The notes under the pieces: model-generated | Told to the model about the DNA's origin: nothing | Database searches by the model: none | The model's input: only the letters and a program-made list of their open reading frames with translations | Program-made: the position numbers and the translations under genes | Shown: piece by piece, positions 1 through 10,188 of the stretch | Numbering within the stretch: the stretch's first letter is position 1 | Layout of the letters: the number at the start of each line of letters is the position of its first letter | NCBI GenBank assembly: GCA_947625145.1 | Contig: CANQNC010000007.1 | Location: 1 to 52,498 of the forward strand | DNA length: 52,498 nucleotides | Reading direction: 5' to 3' | From: an uncultured Clostridia bacterium | Lineage (GTDB): Bacteria; Bacillota; Clostridia; Christensenellales; CAG-917

Positions 1-1
1 T

Positions 2-1033
2 GGGCTTACCCTCGAACAGGGCGCGCGAGAACTGAGATATTCCTTTTTCGACGCGCTTTTGGAAGAGGGCTTTTGCGTCTATATCGCGCTTGCGCACCAC
101 CGCGACGATCAGGTGGAGACCGTGCTTATGCGCATCTTCCGCGGGACGGGCATAAGAGGACTTCAAGGCATGAAGAAGCAAAACGGGCGCTATCTTCGCC
201 CCCTCCTCGACGTCACGCGGGAGGAGATCACCGCCTATTGCAAGGCGCACGGTCTTAGCTTTGTCGAGGACGCGTCAAACGAGGACGAGGCGTACTCTCG
301 CAACTTCATCCGCAGTCAGCTGAGCGTGCTGTCCGCAAGGTTTCCGAGCCTCGGACAAGCCGTCGCAAGGCTCAGCAAAAACGCCTGCGAGGTGGAAAGC
401 TATCTTGACGCGCAAACTCCCAAATACGAAGTTTATGACGGCGAAGTGTACATAAAAACCTCGGATCTTGTCAACACGTTGCTTGCAAAGCGCGTCATTA
501 TCAAGGGCGCGGAGGAGCTTGGCGTGAAGCAGGACATAGAGGACAGACACCTCAAAGCGGCGCTTGAGCTCGCAAGCTCGGAAAGCGGAAAATACCTCAT
601 GCTCACTCATGGCTTGAACGTCCACAGGCAGGGGGATATGATTGTGCTGTCGAAGAGGCGCCCCGCCGCGAAGGATATCGAGATCCCGTTCGGAGAGGGG
701 GAATATCCCGAACTCGGCGTCAGGGTCCGGCTGTTGGAAAAGCTCCCCGAAAACCTGAAAGCGGAGGATGGCACGCTGTACGTTTCGGCGGACGGCGTGG
801 AAGACGCGGTTTTCAGAAGGCGGAAGGTCGGGGACTATATCAACAAATTCGGCGGGGGAAGGAAGAACCTCGGCGACTATCTTACGGACAAAAAATATCC
901 GCTGAGGAAGAGGGCAGAGCTGACGGTGCTGGCGTGCGGCAACAGGATTTTGGCGGTCGTGGGGGTGGACATCTCCTCGGACGTCGCGGTCCGCGAGGAC
1001 AGCGAGCGCGCGTACGCGATCGAAAAAATATAA
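2..1033 (+). CDS. tilS: tRNA(Ile)-lysidine synthase TilS, 5' end missing
   Basis: TilS uses ATP and lysine to convert the wobble cytidine of tRNA-Ile(CAU) to lysidine, so that the tRNA reads AUA. The reading frame is open to the left edge, so the N-terminal part with the SGGxDS ATP-pyrophosphatase loop lies outside the window. What remains begins in the conserved helix (GARELRYSFFDALL), followed by the family motif ALAHHRDDQVET and GTGIRGLQGM. The last 75 residues match the TilS C-terminal tRNA-binding domain (RRRKVGDYI, GGRKNLGDYLTDKKYP). The gene is followed after 62 bp by hpt, the usual tilS-hpt order of Bacillota. A TTG at 59 would be only an internal start and is not proposed. Confidence 0.93.
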   Translation, partial: GLTLEQGARELRYSFFDALLEEGFCVYIALAHHRDDQVETVLMRIFRGTGIRGLQGMKKQNGRYLRPLLDVTREEITAYCKAHGLSFVEDASNEDEAYSRNFIRSQLSVLSARFPSLGQAVARLSKNACEVESYLDAQTPKYEVYDGEVYIKTSDLVNTLLAKRVIIKGAEELGVKQDIEDRHLKAALELASSESGKYLMLTHGLNVHRQGDMIVLSKRRPAAKDIEIPFGEGEYPELGVRVRLLEKLPENLKAEDGTLYVSADGVEDAVFRRRKVGDYINKFGGGRKNLGDYLTDKKYPLRKRAELTVLACGNRILAVVGVDISSDVAVREDSERAYAIEKI

Positions 1034-1095
1034 AAAAGCGCGCGAGCGTCCCGAAAACGCCTCGCGTAAGGATATAAAATTTTCGGAGAAGGGAA

Positions 1096-1638
1096 ATGGA
1101 TCAAAACAAAATCAAAAAGGTGCTGATAACAAGACAACAGGTCGCAAGCAGAGTCAAGGAGCTCGGCGCGCAGATCACGCGGGACTACGCGGGCGAACAG
1201 GTGACGATGGTTTGCACGCTCAGGGGTGCGGTGGTGTTTTTCGCCGACCTCATCCGCGAGATAGATCTCGATCTCGAGATCGACTTCATCGCGGTGTCAA
1301 GCTACGGCGGGGGAACGTCCACAAGCGGCGAAGTGAAGATGATCAAAGATCTCAGCTCGCCCATCGCGGGCAAAAATATAATAATCGTCGAGGACATCAT
1401 AGACAGCGGCGTGACCTTGAACTATCTCAAAAAATTGCTGGAGGCAAGGCAGCCGAAGTCGGTGCGCATATGCTCCCTTTTGGACAAGCCGTCTAGGAGA
1501 AAGACGGAGCTTAAGGGGGATTACGTCGGCTTCGAGATAGAAAACGAGTACGTAGTCGGCTGTGGGCTGGATTACGATCAGCACATGAGACAGCTCGCCG
1601 ACGTGTGCGTGCTTGCCCCCGAGGTGTATGGAGGTTGA
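1096..1638 (+). CDS. hpt: Hypoxanthine phosphoribosyltransferase
   Basis: This cytosolic purine salvage enzyme transfers phosphoribose from PRPP to hypoxanthine or guanine, giving IMP or GMP. The product has 180 residues, the normal family size. The PRPP-binding loop is visible as VEDIIDSGVTL, preceded by the conserved flexible loop region VSSYGGGTSTSGEV and by the TLRGAVVFFADL segment. The ATG at 1096 has a GGAGAAGGG ribosome binding site just upstream. It lies directly after tilS and abuts cca. A second purine phosphoribosyltransferase, xpt, is encoded at 16.9 kb, so the organism salvages purines by two routes. Confidence 0.95.
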   Translation: MDQNKIKKVLITRQQVASRVKELGAQITRDYAGEQVTMVCTLRGAVVFFADLIREIDLDLEIDFIAVSSYGGGTSTSGEVKMIKDLSSPIAGKNIIIVEDIIDSGVTLNYLKKLLEARQPKSVRICSLLDKPSRRKTELKGDYVGFEIENEYVVGCGLDYDQHMRQLADVCVLAPEVYGG

Positions 1639-1639
1639 T

Positions 1640-3013
1640 TTGTCAAGCGGTCTTTTCATTCCAAACGCTTTGAAGCGCCTCGCCCGCCTGTTTCAGCCCA
1701 AGGCTACGCTTTACGCCGTGGGCGGATTTGTCAGGGACGGGCTTCTGGACCTCGAACGCTATGACGTGGACGTCGCTTCCGCGCTAGAGGCGGAGGAGGT
1801 GAAACAGCTTCTTGCGGGAAGCGAGTTTTCGGTTGCGGATCACAACATGCGCATGGGCACTTTGCACATACGCGCGGAGGGTTTCGTGGCGGAGTATACC
1901 GCGTTCAGGCAGGACAGCTACGACCGCCGTTCGGGCAAACACGATCCAATTGACGTGCGCTTCACTTCGGACATGCGCGAGGACGCGTTGCGCAGGGATT
2001 TTTCCTGCAACAGCGTCTATCTGGACATCCTCGCGGACAAGCTGTACGATCCCGTCGGGGGATTGGAAGATCTGAAAAATCATATACTTCGCGCTTCGGA
2101 CTCTCCCGAAAAGGTGTTTGAAGCGGACGGACTTAGGATATTGCGGCTTGTGCGCTTCGCGGCGGAGCTTGGCTTCGACATAGACCCCGACACCGAACGC
2201 GCGGCGAGGCTCAACGCGTACAGGGTGAAAGACATTGCCGCCGAACGCGTCCGCGACGAGCTGGACAGCATATTCCTTGCGGACGTCAGACATCCCGAAT
2301 TGAAAGATTCCAAGGCGCATTTGCGGGGATTCAGGCTTCTGGACAGCCTAGGGCTTGTGGACATTCTATTGCCCGAACTCGCCACGCTCCGCGGGCTTCA
2401 ACAGCCGAAAAAGTGGCATCTGTACGACGCGTTCGAGCACTCCGTCAAGGCGTTTGAGATCTCCCCTCCCGCGATAAGGTGGGCGGCGCTGTTGCACGAC
2501 GTGGGCAAGGCGCGCTCGGTGGAACTTACGGGATATATGCGCTCGCACGATGTCTTGGGCGAGCAGATGGCAAGGGACATTTTGAATCGCCTCCGCTTCA
2601 AAAACGCGGACAAGGACAAGATATGCAAGATGATCCTGAGGCATATGTTCGACAAAAACGGAGACACTCCCATGCCACAGGTCAAGGCGTTTGTCATTGA
2701 CAACGTGGGGATAGTGGACGACCTCATTCTGCTGATGGAGACGGACGCGATCGCGACAGCGGGCGTGTTGACTCGCCCCAACAGAGTGCGCGAGGCGTAC
2801 GAATCCATGCGTGAAGCGGGGCTTCCCTTTTCGATTGGACAGCTGAAGGTGGACGGAAACGATCTGCTTGCGCTCGGCGTCCCGCAACGGCGGATAGGCG
2901 AGCTTTTGAAGGATCTGCTGTACGCGACGGCGACGGACCCCGCACTCAACGACAAACAAAACGCGTTGGAGCACGTCAAAAAGCGCGCGTTCGAGACGGA
3001 AGCCGCCGAGTGA
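1640..3013 (+). CDS. cca: CCA tRNA nucleotidyltransferase with HD domain
   Basis: This enzyme adds or repairs the 3'-terminal CCA of tRNAs without a nucleic acid template. The class II nucleotidyltransferase head is clear: VGGFVRDGLLDL, then DVDVAS with the catalytic aspartates, RRDFSCNSVYLDI, and the nucleotide-recognition segment DGLRILRLVRFAAELGF. The second half contains an HD motif (LLHDVGKA) and a further histidine region (RSHDVLGEQMA), as in the HD-containing bacterial subgroup. I chose the TTG at 1640 because GGAGG lies at 1630-1634 with five bases between. The same frame also has an ATG at 1628 inside hpt. The start therefore follows the hpt stop (1636-1638) by one base, suggesting translational coupling. 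Confidence 0.93.
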   Translation: MSSGLFIPNALKRLARLFQPKATLYAVGGFVRDGLLDLERYDVDVASALEAEEVKQLLAGSEFSVADHNMRMGTLHIRAEGFVAEYTAFRQDSYDRRSGKHDPIDVRFTSDMREDALRRDFSCNSVYLDILADKLYDPVGGLEDLKNHILRASDSPEKVFEADGLRILRLVRFAAELGFDIDPDTERAARLNAYRVKDIAAERVRDELDSIFLADVRHPELKDSKAHLRGFRLLDSLGLVDILLPELATLRGLQQPKKWHLYDAFEHSVKAFEISPPAIRWAALLHDVGKARSVELTGYMRSHDVLGEQMARDILNRLRFKNADKDKICKMILRHMFDKNGDTPMPQVKAFVIDNVGIVDDLILLMETDAIATAGVLTRPNRVREAYESMREAGLPFSIGQLKVDGNDLLALGVPQRRIGELLKDLLYATATDPALNDKQNALEHVKKRAFETEAAE

Positions 3014-3197
3014 GCGCAAACGGCGTCCGCGGCGAGGATATATAGGGAATATAAAGAGAATATAAATCTATTCAAAATACTGTTCAAAATACGGTGCGAA
3101 AGCAAAAAGCGTATCGACATAAGGAAAAGGCGAGGGCGACATTCGAAGCCCCAAAACGTCGGATACGCGTCAAGGGCTTTGCCCAAAGGAGAGGATC

Positions 3198-4556
3198 ATG
3201 GTTGGTGTGTACATTCTGCTTGCGATTTGCGTTGTGCTGAGCGGCGTCTCCGCGGTGTTCGGGTTTTTGGCGTATCGTTCAAAAACCAACGGCGCGTCGT
3301 TAGGGGACATGCGCGATATGGAAGCGCGCATCAGGGAGACGGTGACGTCCACCGTCAAGTTGGAAAACTCCATGCTTACGGGGGCGGTCAACGCTCAGAT
3401 CGACAGCGTGCGCGCCGTCACGGGCCGTTTGGACGCATATATCGGCGCGGTGAACGACAGGCTTGACGCGCTCGGCCGCGAAAACAACGAGCGTATGAAC
3501 GCGCTGAAGATCTCCGTCATCCAGACTTTGAGCGAACTGAAAGACGCGCTGAATCAGAGCCTCGCCTTTGTCGTGGAAAGCAATTCGCGCAACCTCGCCA
3601 TGCTCAAAGAGGACAACGCCAAACAGCTTGAAAAAATGCGCGAGACCGTGGACGAAAAACTCGGCAGTACGCTTGAGAAGAGGTTCAATCAATCCTTTGA
3701 GCTTGTCAACGCAAGGTTGGAGGAGATCAATCGCACGTTTACGGAGCTTCGCAGTCTGCAAAGCGGGGTGAACGACCTCAACAAGATCCTCAAAAACGTC
3801 AAGACCCGCGGCACGTGGGGCGAAGTCGCGCTTGAAAGTTTGCTCAGCCAGATCCTTGTCCCCGAGCAGTACGACAAGCAAGTGCGGCTCACTCGCGGCA
3901 GCGAGGACGCGGTGGATTTTGCCATTCGCATGCCGGGCAAGGGGGACGGAGAAGTGCTGCTGCCCATAGACGCGAAGTTCCCCGTGGAGGACTACGCCCG
4001 CATCGTCGAGGCGTCCGAAGAAGGGGATCCCGAGCGGCTTGAAGCCGCAAGCAAAGCGCTTGCCACAAGGTTGAAACAGGAGGCTATGAGCATACGCGAC
4101 AAGTATATCAAACCTCCCAAAACCACGGACTTTGCGATTTTGTATCTGCCCACCGAGGGGCTGTACGCCGAGGCGATCCGCAGGGAGGGGCTTGTGGAGG
4201 AATTGCAGATCAAGTACAGGGTCATCGTTTGCGGCCCGACCACGATCGCCGCGCTTTTGAACAGCCTGCAACTCGGGTTCAGAAGCGTCGCCATGGAAAA
4301 GCGAAGCGCGGAGATCGCCAACTTGCTTAAGAGCTTCACCGTGGACTTTGACAAATTCACCACTCTGCTCAAGCGCACGGGGGATAGGCTCGGCAAGGTG
4401 CAGGACAGCCTGACAAGTGCGGAACAGCGCACCGAGGTCATACGCAAAAAGTTGGAAAAAGTCATGCTTACGGGGGACGAGATCCCCGCGCCCGTCTCGG
4501 ACGTCGCCGAACTTTCGGACGTCGCGGCGGACGATACGTTTGACGAGGACGATTGA
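3198..4556 (+). CDS. rmuC: DNA recombination protein RmuC homologue
   Basis: RmuC-family proteins are membrane-tethered, nuclease-fold proteins linked to limiting DNA rearrangements; the biochemical activity is poorly known. The 452-residue product starts with one membrane segment (YILLAICVVLSGVSAVFGF), followed by about 150 residues predicted to be coiled coil (repeated N/L/E-rich heptads). The conserved RmuC core follows, with RGTWGEVALESLLSQIL and LPIDAKFPVEDYARI, and then YLPTEGLYAEA. The tail is acidic. ATG 3198 has AAAGGAGAGG upstream. The 184 bp before it contains no obvious gene. The downstream PHP gene starts two bases after the stop, so the two are probably co-transcribed. Confidence 0.93.
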   Translation: MVGVYILLAICVVLSGVSAVFGFLAYRSKTNGASLGDMRDMEARIRETVTSTVKLENSMLTGAVNAQIDSVRAVTGRLDAYIGAVNDRLDALGRENNERMNALKISVIQTLSELKDALNQSLAFVVESNSRNLAMLKEDNAKQLEKMRETVDEKLGSTLEKRFNQSFELVNARLEEINRTFTELRSLQSGVNDLNKILKNVKTRGTWGEVALESLLSQILVPEQYDKQVRLTRGSEDAVDFAIRMPGKGDGEVLLPIDAKFPVEDYARIVEASEEGDPERLEAASKALATRLKQEAMSIRDKYIKPPKTTDFAILYLPTEGLYAEAIRREGLVEELQIKYRVIVCGPTTIAALLNSLQLGFRSVAMEKRSAEIANLLKSFTVDFDKFTTLLKRTGDRLGKVQDSLTSAEQRTEVIRKKLEKVMLTGDEIPAPVSDVAELSDVAADDTFDEDD

Positions 4557-4557
4557 T

Positions 4558-5349
4558 ATGAAGGCGGATCTGCACATCCACACCACCGCGTCCGACGGCG
4601 CAATGTCTCCGCGAGCGGTCGCCAAATGGGCGGCTGAAAGCGGAAACGAGGTCATGGCGATCACCGACCACGACTCTGTTGACGGCGTTGAGGAGGGCAG
4701 ACAAGCGGCGGAAGAGCTTGGCCTCGGATTTGTGGAAGGGATAGAACTGTCAACCTATTCTGTTTGCGAAATCCACATTTTAGGCTATCGTTTTGACGCG
4801 CACAACCCCGAGTTTGCGCAACAACTCGATTTTGTCAAACAGCAAAGACAGGCGCGCAATATCGCTATCGGCGAAAAACTTTTTGAGGCGGGCGTGAGGC
4901 TTGACTTCGATTTTTCGGCGGAGGGCGTGGGCAGGTTGAACATTGCAAGACAGCTTGTCGCCTTGGGCTTTTGCAAGGATATCTCGGACGCGTTCGACAG
5001 ATTTTTGGGCGTTGGCGGCAGAGCGTACGTGCAGGCAAAGCGGCTTACTCCCGCCGCGGGCGCGAGGCTGATCAAGAGCTTCGGGGGATTTGTCTCAATC
5101 GCGCATCCCAAAAAATTGCTTGCCGAGGGAAGGTTGGAAAACCTTATCGCGGGGCTGAAACCGCACGGGCTTGGGGGACTCGAAGTCTACTATCCCGGGC
5201 ACACTCAAAAGGACGTCGCCGAGCTTGAAAGACTTTGCGCGCGATACGGGCTGTTGCCAACGGGCGGAAGCGACTTCCACGGCGACGAGGACAAACGCTT
5301 TTCCTTCGAGCTTCCCTTTGCGACCGCTCGGGCTCTAAACATAAGATGA
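4558..5349 (+). CDS. PHP domain phosphoesterase (TrpH/YciV-like)
   Basis: This 263-residue protein belongs to the polymerase-and-histidinol-phosphatase superfamily, metal-dependent phosphoesterases. Members of the YciV/TrpH branch hydrolyse 3',5'-nucleoside bisphosphates or RNA 5' ends. The metal ligands are visible: HIHTTASDG near the N-terminus, ITDHDSVDG, the GIELST motif, AHPKK in the middle and GGSDFHGDED near the C-terminus. The insertion between the third and fourth motifs has the size usual for this branch. The ATG at 4558 follows the rmuC stop by one base. The frame stays open further upstream inside rmuC, but those residues do not match the family. The exact substrate cannot be read from the sequence. 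Confidence 0.9.
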   Translation: MKADLHIHTTASDGAMSPRAVAKWAAESGNEVMAITDHDSVDGVEEGRQAAEELGLGFVEGIELSTYSVCEIHILGYRFDAHNPEFAQQLDFVKQQRQARNIAIGEKLFEAGVRLDFDFSAEGVGRLNIARQLVALGFCKDISDAFDRFLGVGGRAYVQAKRLTPAAGARLIKSFGGFVSIAHPKKLLAEGRLENLIAGLKPHGLGGLEVYYPGHTQKDVAELERLCARYGLLPTGGSDFHGDEDKRFSFELPFATARALNIR

Positions 5350-5479
5350 TGACGCGGACGGCGCGGATACGGCGCTCATTTTGCGTCCGACCGATCCCGC
5401 ATTTTTCCTTAAACTCAGCTCATAAACACTTCGTTTTTTCAAAGTACATGTTCAATTTTTGCAAGTTTGCAAATTTTTG

Positions 5480-5715
5480 TTGACAGCAGCATTGCGATTG
5501 GATTTACTATTATACAAAGAGTTGCTCCGACCTCAATTTGAGGCACAGTCGAAAGGACGCAGTTGCAACTCTTTTGTTTATCATTTTATGATCGTTGCTC
5601 TTATCATATCGCTTTTCAAAGCGTCGGGCATATGAACCTTTTGTTTAGGCTAGGCGTTGCGATTGAAGCATAATTCGCCAAAATGAAAGGGCTTGCAAAA
5701 TTTGCAAGCCCTTTT
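5480..5715 (+). ncRNA. Candidate structured RNA gene in the clpB-PHP intergenic region
   Basis: This 412-bp gap has no plausible protein gene but is rich in helices. A TTGACA (5480-5485) lies upstream of TACTAT (5505-5510), a long 19-bp spacing. The first helix pairs AAGAGTTGC (5517-5525) with GCAACTCTT (5565-5573). It encloses two hairpins, CCTCA-ATT-TGAGG (5531-5543) and GTC-GAAAG-GAC (5548-5558), giving a compact three-way junction followed by TTTTGTTT. Further hairpins are ATCAT-TTT-ATGAT (5580-5592) and CGCTTT-TC-AAAGCG (5610-5623). The perfect terminator at 5686-5714 could end a transcript of about 195 nt. I could not match it to 6S RNA, SRP RNA, tmRNA or a riboswitch class. The gene call is inference. 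Confidence 0.35.
5686..5714. terminator. Bidirectional rho-independent terminator
   Basis: A near-perfect palindrome pairs AAAGGGCTTGCAAA with TTTGCAAGCCCTTT around a single central base (effective stem GGGCTTGC/GCAAGCCC). It is T-rich after the stem on both strands. On the minus strand it lies about 50 bp past the clpB stop and is its likely terminator. On the plus strand it could end the candidate RNA. Confidence 0.8.
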
Positions 5716-5761
5716 CCGTTTCAAATTGGGCGACTTAAGATTGGCTGACGATTTGGGGCGG

Positions 5762-8338
<2,577 letters not shown>

Positions 8339-8382
8339 AAAGTCCTCCTCTGTCATGGGTTGGCAATCTTTGTCGAAGATTG

Positions 8383-8409
8383 TTAGCACTCTTCGCCCAC
8401 GACTGCTAA
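8383..8409 (-). promoter_or_regulatory. CIRCE operator (HrcA binding site) of clpB
   Basis: The plus strand reads TTAGCACTC at 8383-8391, a nine-base spacer, then GACTGCTAA at 8401-8409. This matches the CIRCE consensus TTAGCACTC-N9-GAGTGCTAA with one mismatch. It lies between the -10 box and the clpB start, where bound HrcA would block transcription. hrcA itself is not in the window. Confidence 0.92.
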
Positions 8410-8410
8410 A

Positions 8411-8438
8411 ATTATATCACACTCACAGCCGTTGTCAA
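8411..8438 (-). promoter_or_regulatory. Sigma-A promoter of clpB
   Basis: On the minus strand a perfect TTGACA (8438-8433) is followed after 16 bp by a perfect TATAAT (8416-8411). The CIRCE element starts immediately downstream. The clpB start codon lies about 70 bp further on. Confidence 0.88.
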
Positions 8439-8480
8439 TATATTTTGCGCTGTTTTTCAAAATTTTTCGGCAGGAGGGGA

Positions 8481-8511
8481 GACAAAAGAAAAAGCCGCGC
8501 CCGCGCGCGGC
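8481..8511 (-). terminator. Terminator of the TetR gene
   Basis: On the minus strand GCCGCGC pairs with GCGCGGC around a four-base loop, followed by TTTTTCTTTT. It lies about 100 bp after the stop of the upstream TetR regulator. An additional nested inverted repeat sits between the two (8537-8597). Confidence 0.75.
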
Positions 8512-8536
8512 CCGTATGACATGTATCATCATACTT

Positions 8537-8597
8537 GTATGCTTTCTTGCTTTTTTGACGGCATGCTTTTCAACGATTTGTCATGCCGTTTGCATAC
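8537..8597. repeat. Nested inverted repeat behind the TetR gene
   Basis: GTATGC (8537-8542) pairs with GCATAC (8592-8597), and inside it ACGGCATG (8558-8565) pairs with CATGCCGT (8582-8589). Together they form a long interrupted hairpin in the 3' untranslated region of the TetR mRNA. It may protect the 3' end. No known family was recognised. Confidence 0.5.
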
Positions 8598-8612
8598 TGC
8601 CTTTATGCCTTG

Positions 8613-9200
8613 TTACGCTTTCGGCTTGAAGAAACTGTCCGAAATGGTCATTTTGGCGTACTCCACAAAGTCCTCGAGCGTGAATTTGTCGGGATTTTCT
8701 ATGCAATACAGCGCGACGCCGATCATGCCGCCCGCGATATAGCTTGAGATGACCCCCGTGGGAATGAGAACGTCGTAGGTGTCCTTAAATTTGCCGATCA
8801 CATAGCGTATGGATTGCGCGATGGATTCCTCGATCGTGTCCACGACGCGCGTGTCCCTGTTGCAACAGATGATGTTGACAATGTGCGCGTGGTTGTTGAA
8901 GAAGTATTCCGCCCCCATTGTCAGCAATCCGATGAGCGCGGCTTGCGGGTCGGCGGGGGAGTTGGAGCGAATGAAATTTTGATACACGTTGTCCTTCATT
9001 TCCTCAAGAGCGTAGGACAAAAGATGATACTTGTCCTCGAAATGGGCGTAAAAGGTCGCCCTGTTTATCATAGCTCTGTCGCAAAGGTCGATGACGCTTA
9101 TCCTTTCGATCGAATCCTCCTCCATCATGGCGAGAAGCGTCGAGCTCAGCAATTTGCGTGTGCGCAACACGCGAAGATCCATCCTAGACTCCTTGGGCAT
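8613..9200 (-). CDS. TetR/AcrR family regulator (DhaS-like)
   Basis: This 195-residue transcription factor has an N-terminal helix-turn-helix: RTRKLLSSTLLAMMEE, then ISVIDLCDRAMINRATFYAHF, the typical TetR recognition helix, followed by DKYHLL. This pattern resembles the DhaS/TetR_C_8-type subgroup common in Bacillota. The C-terminal ligand-binding half is divergent, so the effector is unknown. ATG 9200 has AAGGAGG five bases upstream. A perfect palindrome overlaps the -10 box of its promoter, which suggests autorepression. No target gene is adjacent: clpB lies downstream with its own promoter and the DUF2461 gene lies upstream with a terminator between. Confidence 0.88.
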   Translation of the reverse strand: MPKESRMDLRVLRTRKLLSSTLLAMMEEDSIERISVIDLCDRAMINRATFYAHFEDKYHLLSYALEEMKDNVYQNFIRSNSPADPQAALIGLLTMGAEYFFNNHAHIVNIICCNRDTRVVDTIEESIAQSIRYVIGKFKDTYDVLIPTGVISSYIAGGMIGVALYCIENPDKFTLEDFVEYAKMTISDSFFKPKA

Positions 9201-9223
9201 AAGAACCTCCTTGATTCGGACAA

Positions 9224-9252
9224 ATTATGACACATAATCATACAGCTGTCAA
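9224..9252 (-). promoter_or_regulatory. TetR gene promoter with overlapping palindromic operator
   Basis: On the minus strand TTGACA (9252-9247) is followed after 17 bp by CATAAT (9229-9224). The palindrome ATTATG-TGT-CATAAT (9238-9224) covers the -10 box exactly, as expected for an autoregulatory TetR operator. The operator role is inferred from position and symmetry. Confidence 0.65.
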
Positions 9253-9311
9253 GTTTATATACAAATGTAAGTGCAAATTTGCATACATATTTGCAAAAAC
9301 TTCCGCTTGGC

Positions 9312-9344
9312 GACAAAAAAACATACGCGGATATGCCGCGTATG
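9312..9344 (-). terminator. Terminator of the DUF2461 gene
   Basis: CATACGCGG and CCGCGTATG form a perfect nine-base stem around a five-base loop (9322-9344). On the minus strand it is followed by TTTTTTTGTC. It lies 75 bp after the stop of the DUF2461 gene. Confidence 0.85.
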
Positions 9345-9418
9345 CGGATTTTGTCACAGATTTGTGACCATATATTATTTTTATTTTGCGGCGGTCCTTA
9401 TTTCTTCCGCATATTATC

Positions 9419-10099
9419 TTACTTTGCGGCGGTTCTCATTGCCTCAGCTTTCATAAGGAAGCGATAGAAGGGCGCGATCTGTTTGAATTGCTCGGCTAGC
9501 ACGGCGCTTAGGTCGGGGCTTGTCAGCAGGGCGTAGTCCTTGCTGTTGACAATAAGCCCAATGTTTGACAGACTCAGCCACTTGACGTCCTTTTCCGTGC
9601 AGGAGGCGTCCGCTTTCGGCTTTACGGGGTCGCCGCACAGCGAAAACGTGTTCTGCGAGTTCACGCAATCCACCGCGTCCAGATATTCGCGCGCATGCAT
9701 GCGAATGAGCGCGTACAAATTGTTGTTTGACTCGGCGTCCGCCTTGTAATAGCCACAGCCGTAACTGAAGCCGTAGGGGGATAGCTCGAAGTAGAAGGCG
9801 GGCAATCCGTTGTACAGCTTCTTGTCCCTGACAAACAGCGCCCACATCTTGTCGCGATAGCGATATCCGTCCCGCACAAGGCGCATGTCCCTGTAAATTC
9901 GGGATATGGATCTGTCCACCTTCGGCTCCACGATCAGTTTGTCGTCGATTGCGAGCATTGTGGGGGCGAGGTCCGTCACAAGCTGTTTGAAGGGTTGAAG
10001 AAGATATGCCTCATAGTCCGCCTTGTGCTGACGATACCACTCGGAGGAGTTGTTGAGGCGGTTGTGATACAAAAAATCGAGCGCGCGTTGTGTGAACAT
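9419..10099 (-). CDS. DUF2461 family protein
   Basis: This 226-residue protein belongs to the widespread DUF2461 (TIGR02453) family, whose function is not established. The family pattern is visible: FLYHNRLNNSSEWYRQHKADYE at the start, then the RIYRDMRLVRDGYRYRDKMW region (usually R-I-x-R-D-x-R-F-S-x-D-K-x-P-Y-K), and PAFYFELSPYGFSYGCGYY. The segment about K-x-x-L is retained. Both flanking regulators are of the TetR type but each has its own control signals. Only a weak ribosome site (GAGGATAAAC) precedes the ATG. A degenerate copy of the last 30 bases of the gene lies just after the stop (9376-9412). Confidence 0.8.
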   Translation of the reverse strand: MFTQRALDFLYHNRLNNSSEWYRQHKADYEAYLLQPFKQLVTDLAPTMLAIDDKLIVEPKVDRSISRIYRDMRLVRDGYRYRDKMWALFVRDKKLYNGLPAFYFELSPYGFSYGCGYYKADAESNNNLYALIRMHAREYLDAVDCVNSQNTFSLCGDPVKPKADASCTEKDVKWLSLSNIGLIVNSKDYALLTSPDLSAVLAEQFKQIAPFYRFLMKAEAMRTAAK

Positions 10100-10188
10100 A
10101 ATTTGATGTTTATCCTCATGTTTTCAATGATAAAGTGCGGATATTGCGATTTGGCAGGTCAGATTGCCTTCCTTCTTTTTTTGCGCCG

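Noticed and set aside
1613..1639. Start of cca at TTG 1613 or ATG 1628
   Set aside because: Both lie inside hpt without a well-placed ribosome site, while TTG 1640 has GGAGG five bases upstream.
5517..5575. c-di-GMP (GEMM-I) riboswitch
   Set aside because: GCACAG, GAAA and GGACGCA words occur in a suggestive order, but the second receptor stem is missing and no gene follows on the same strand.
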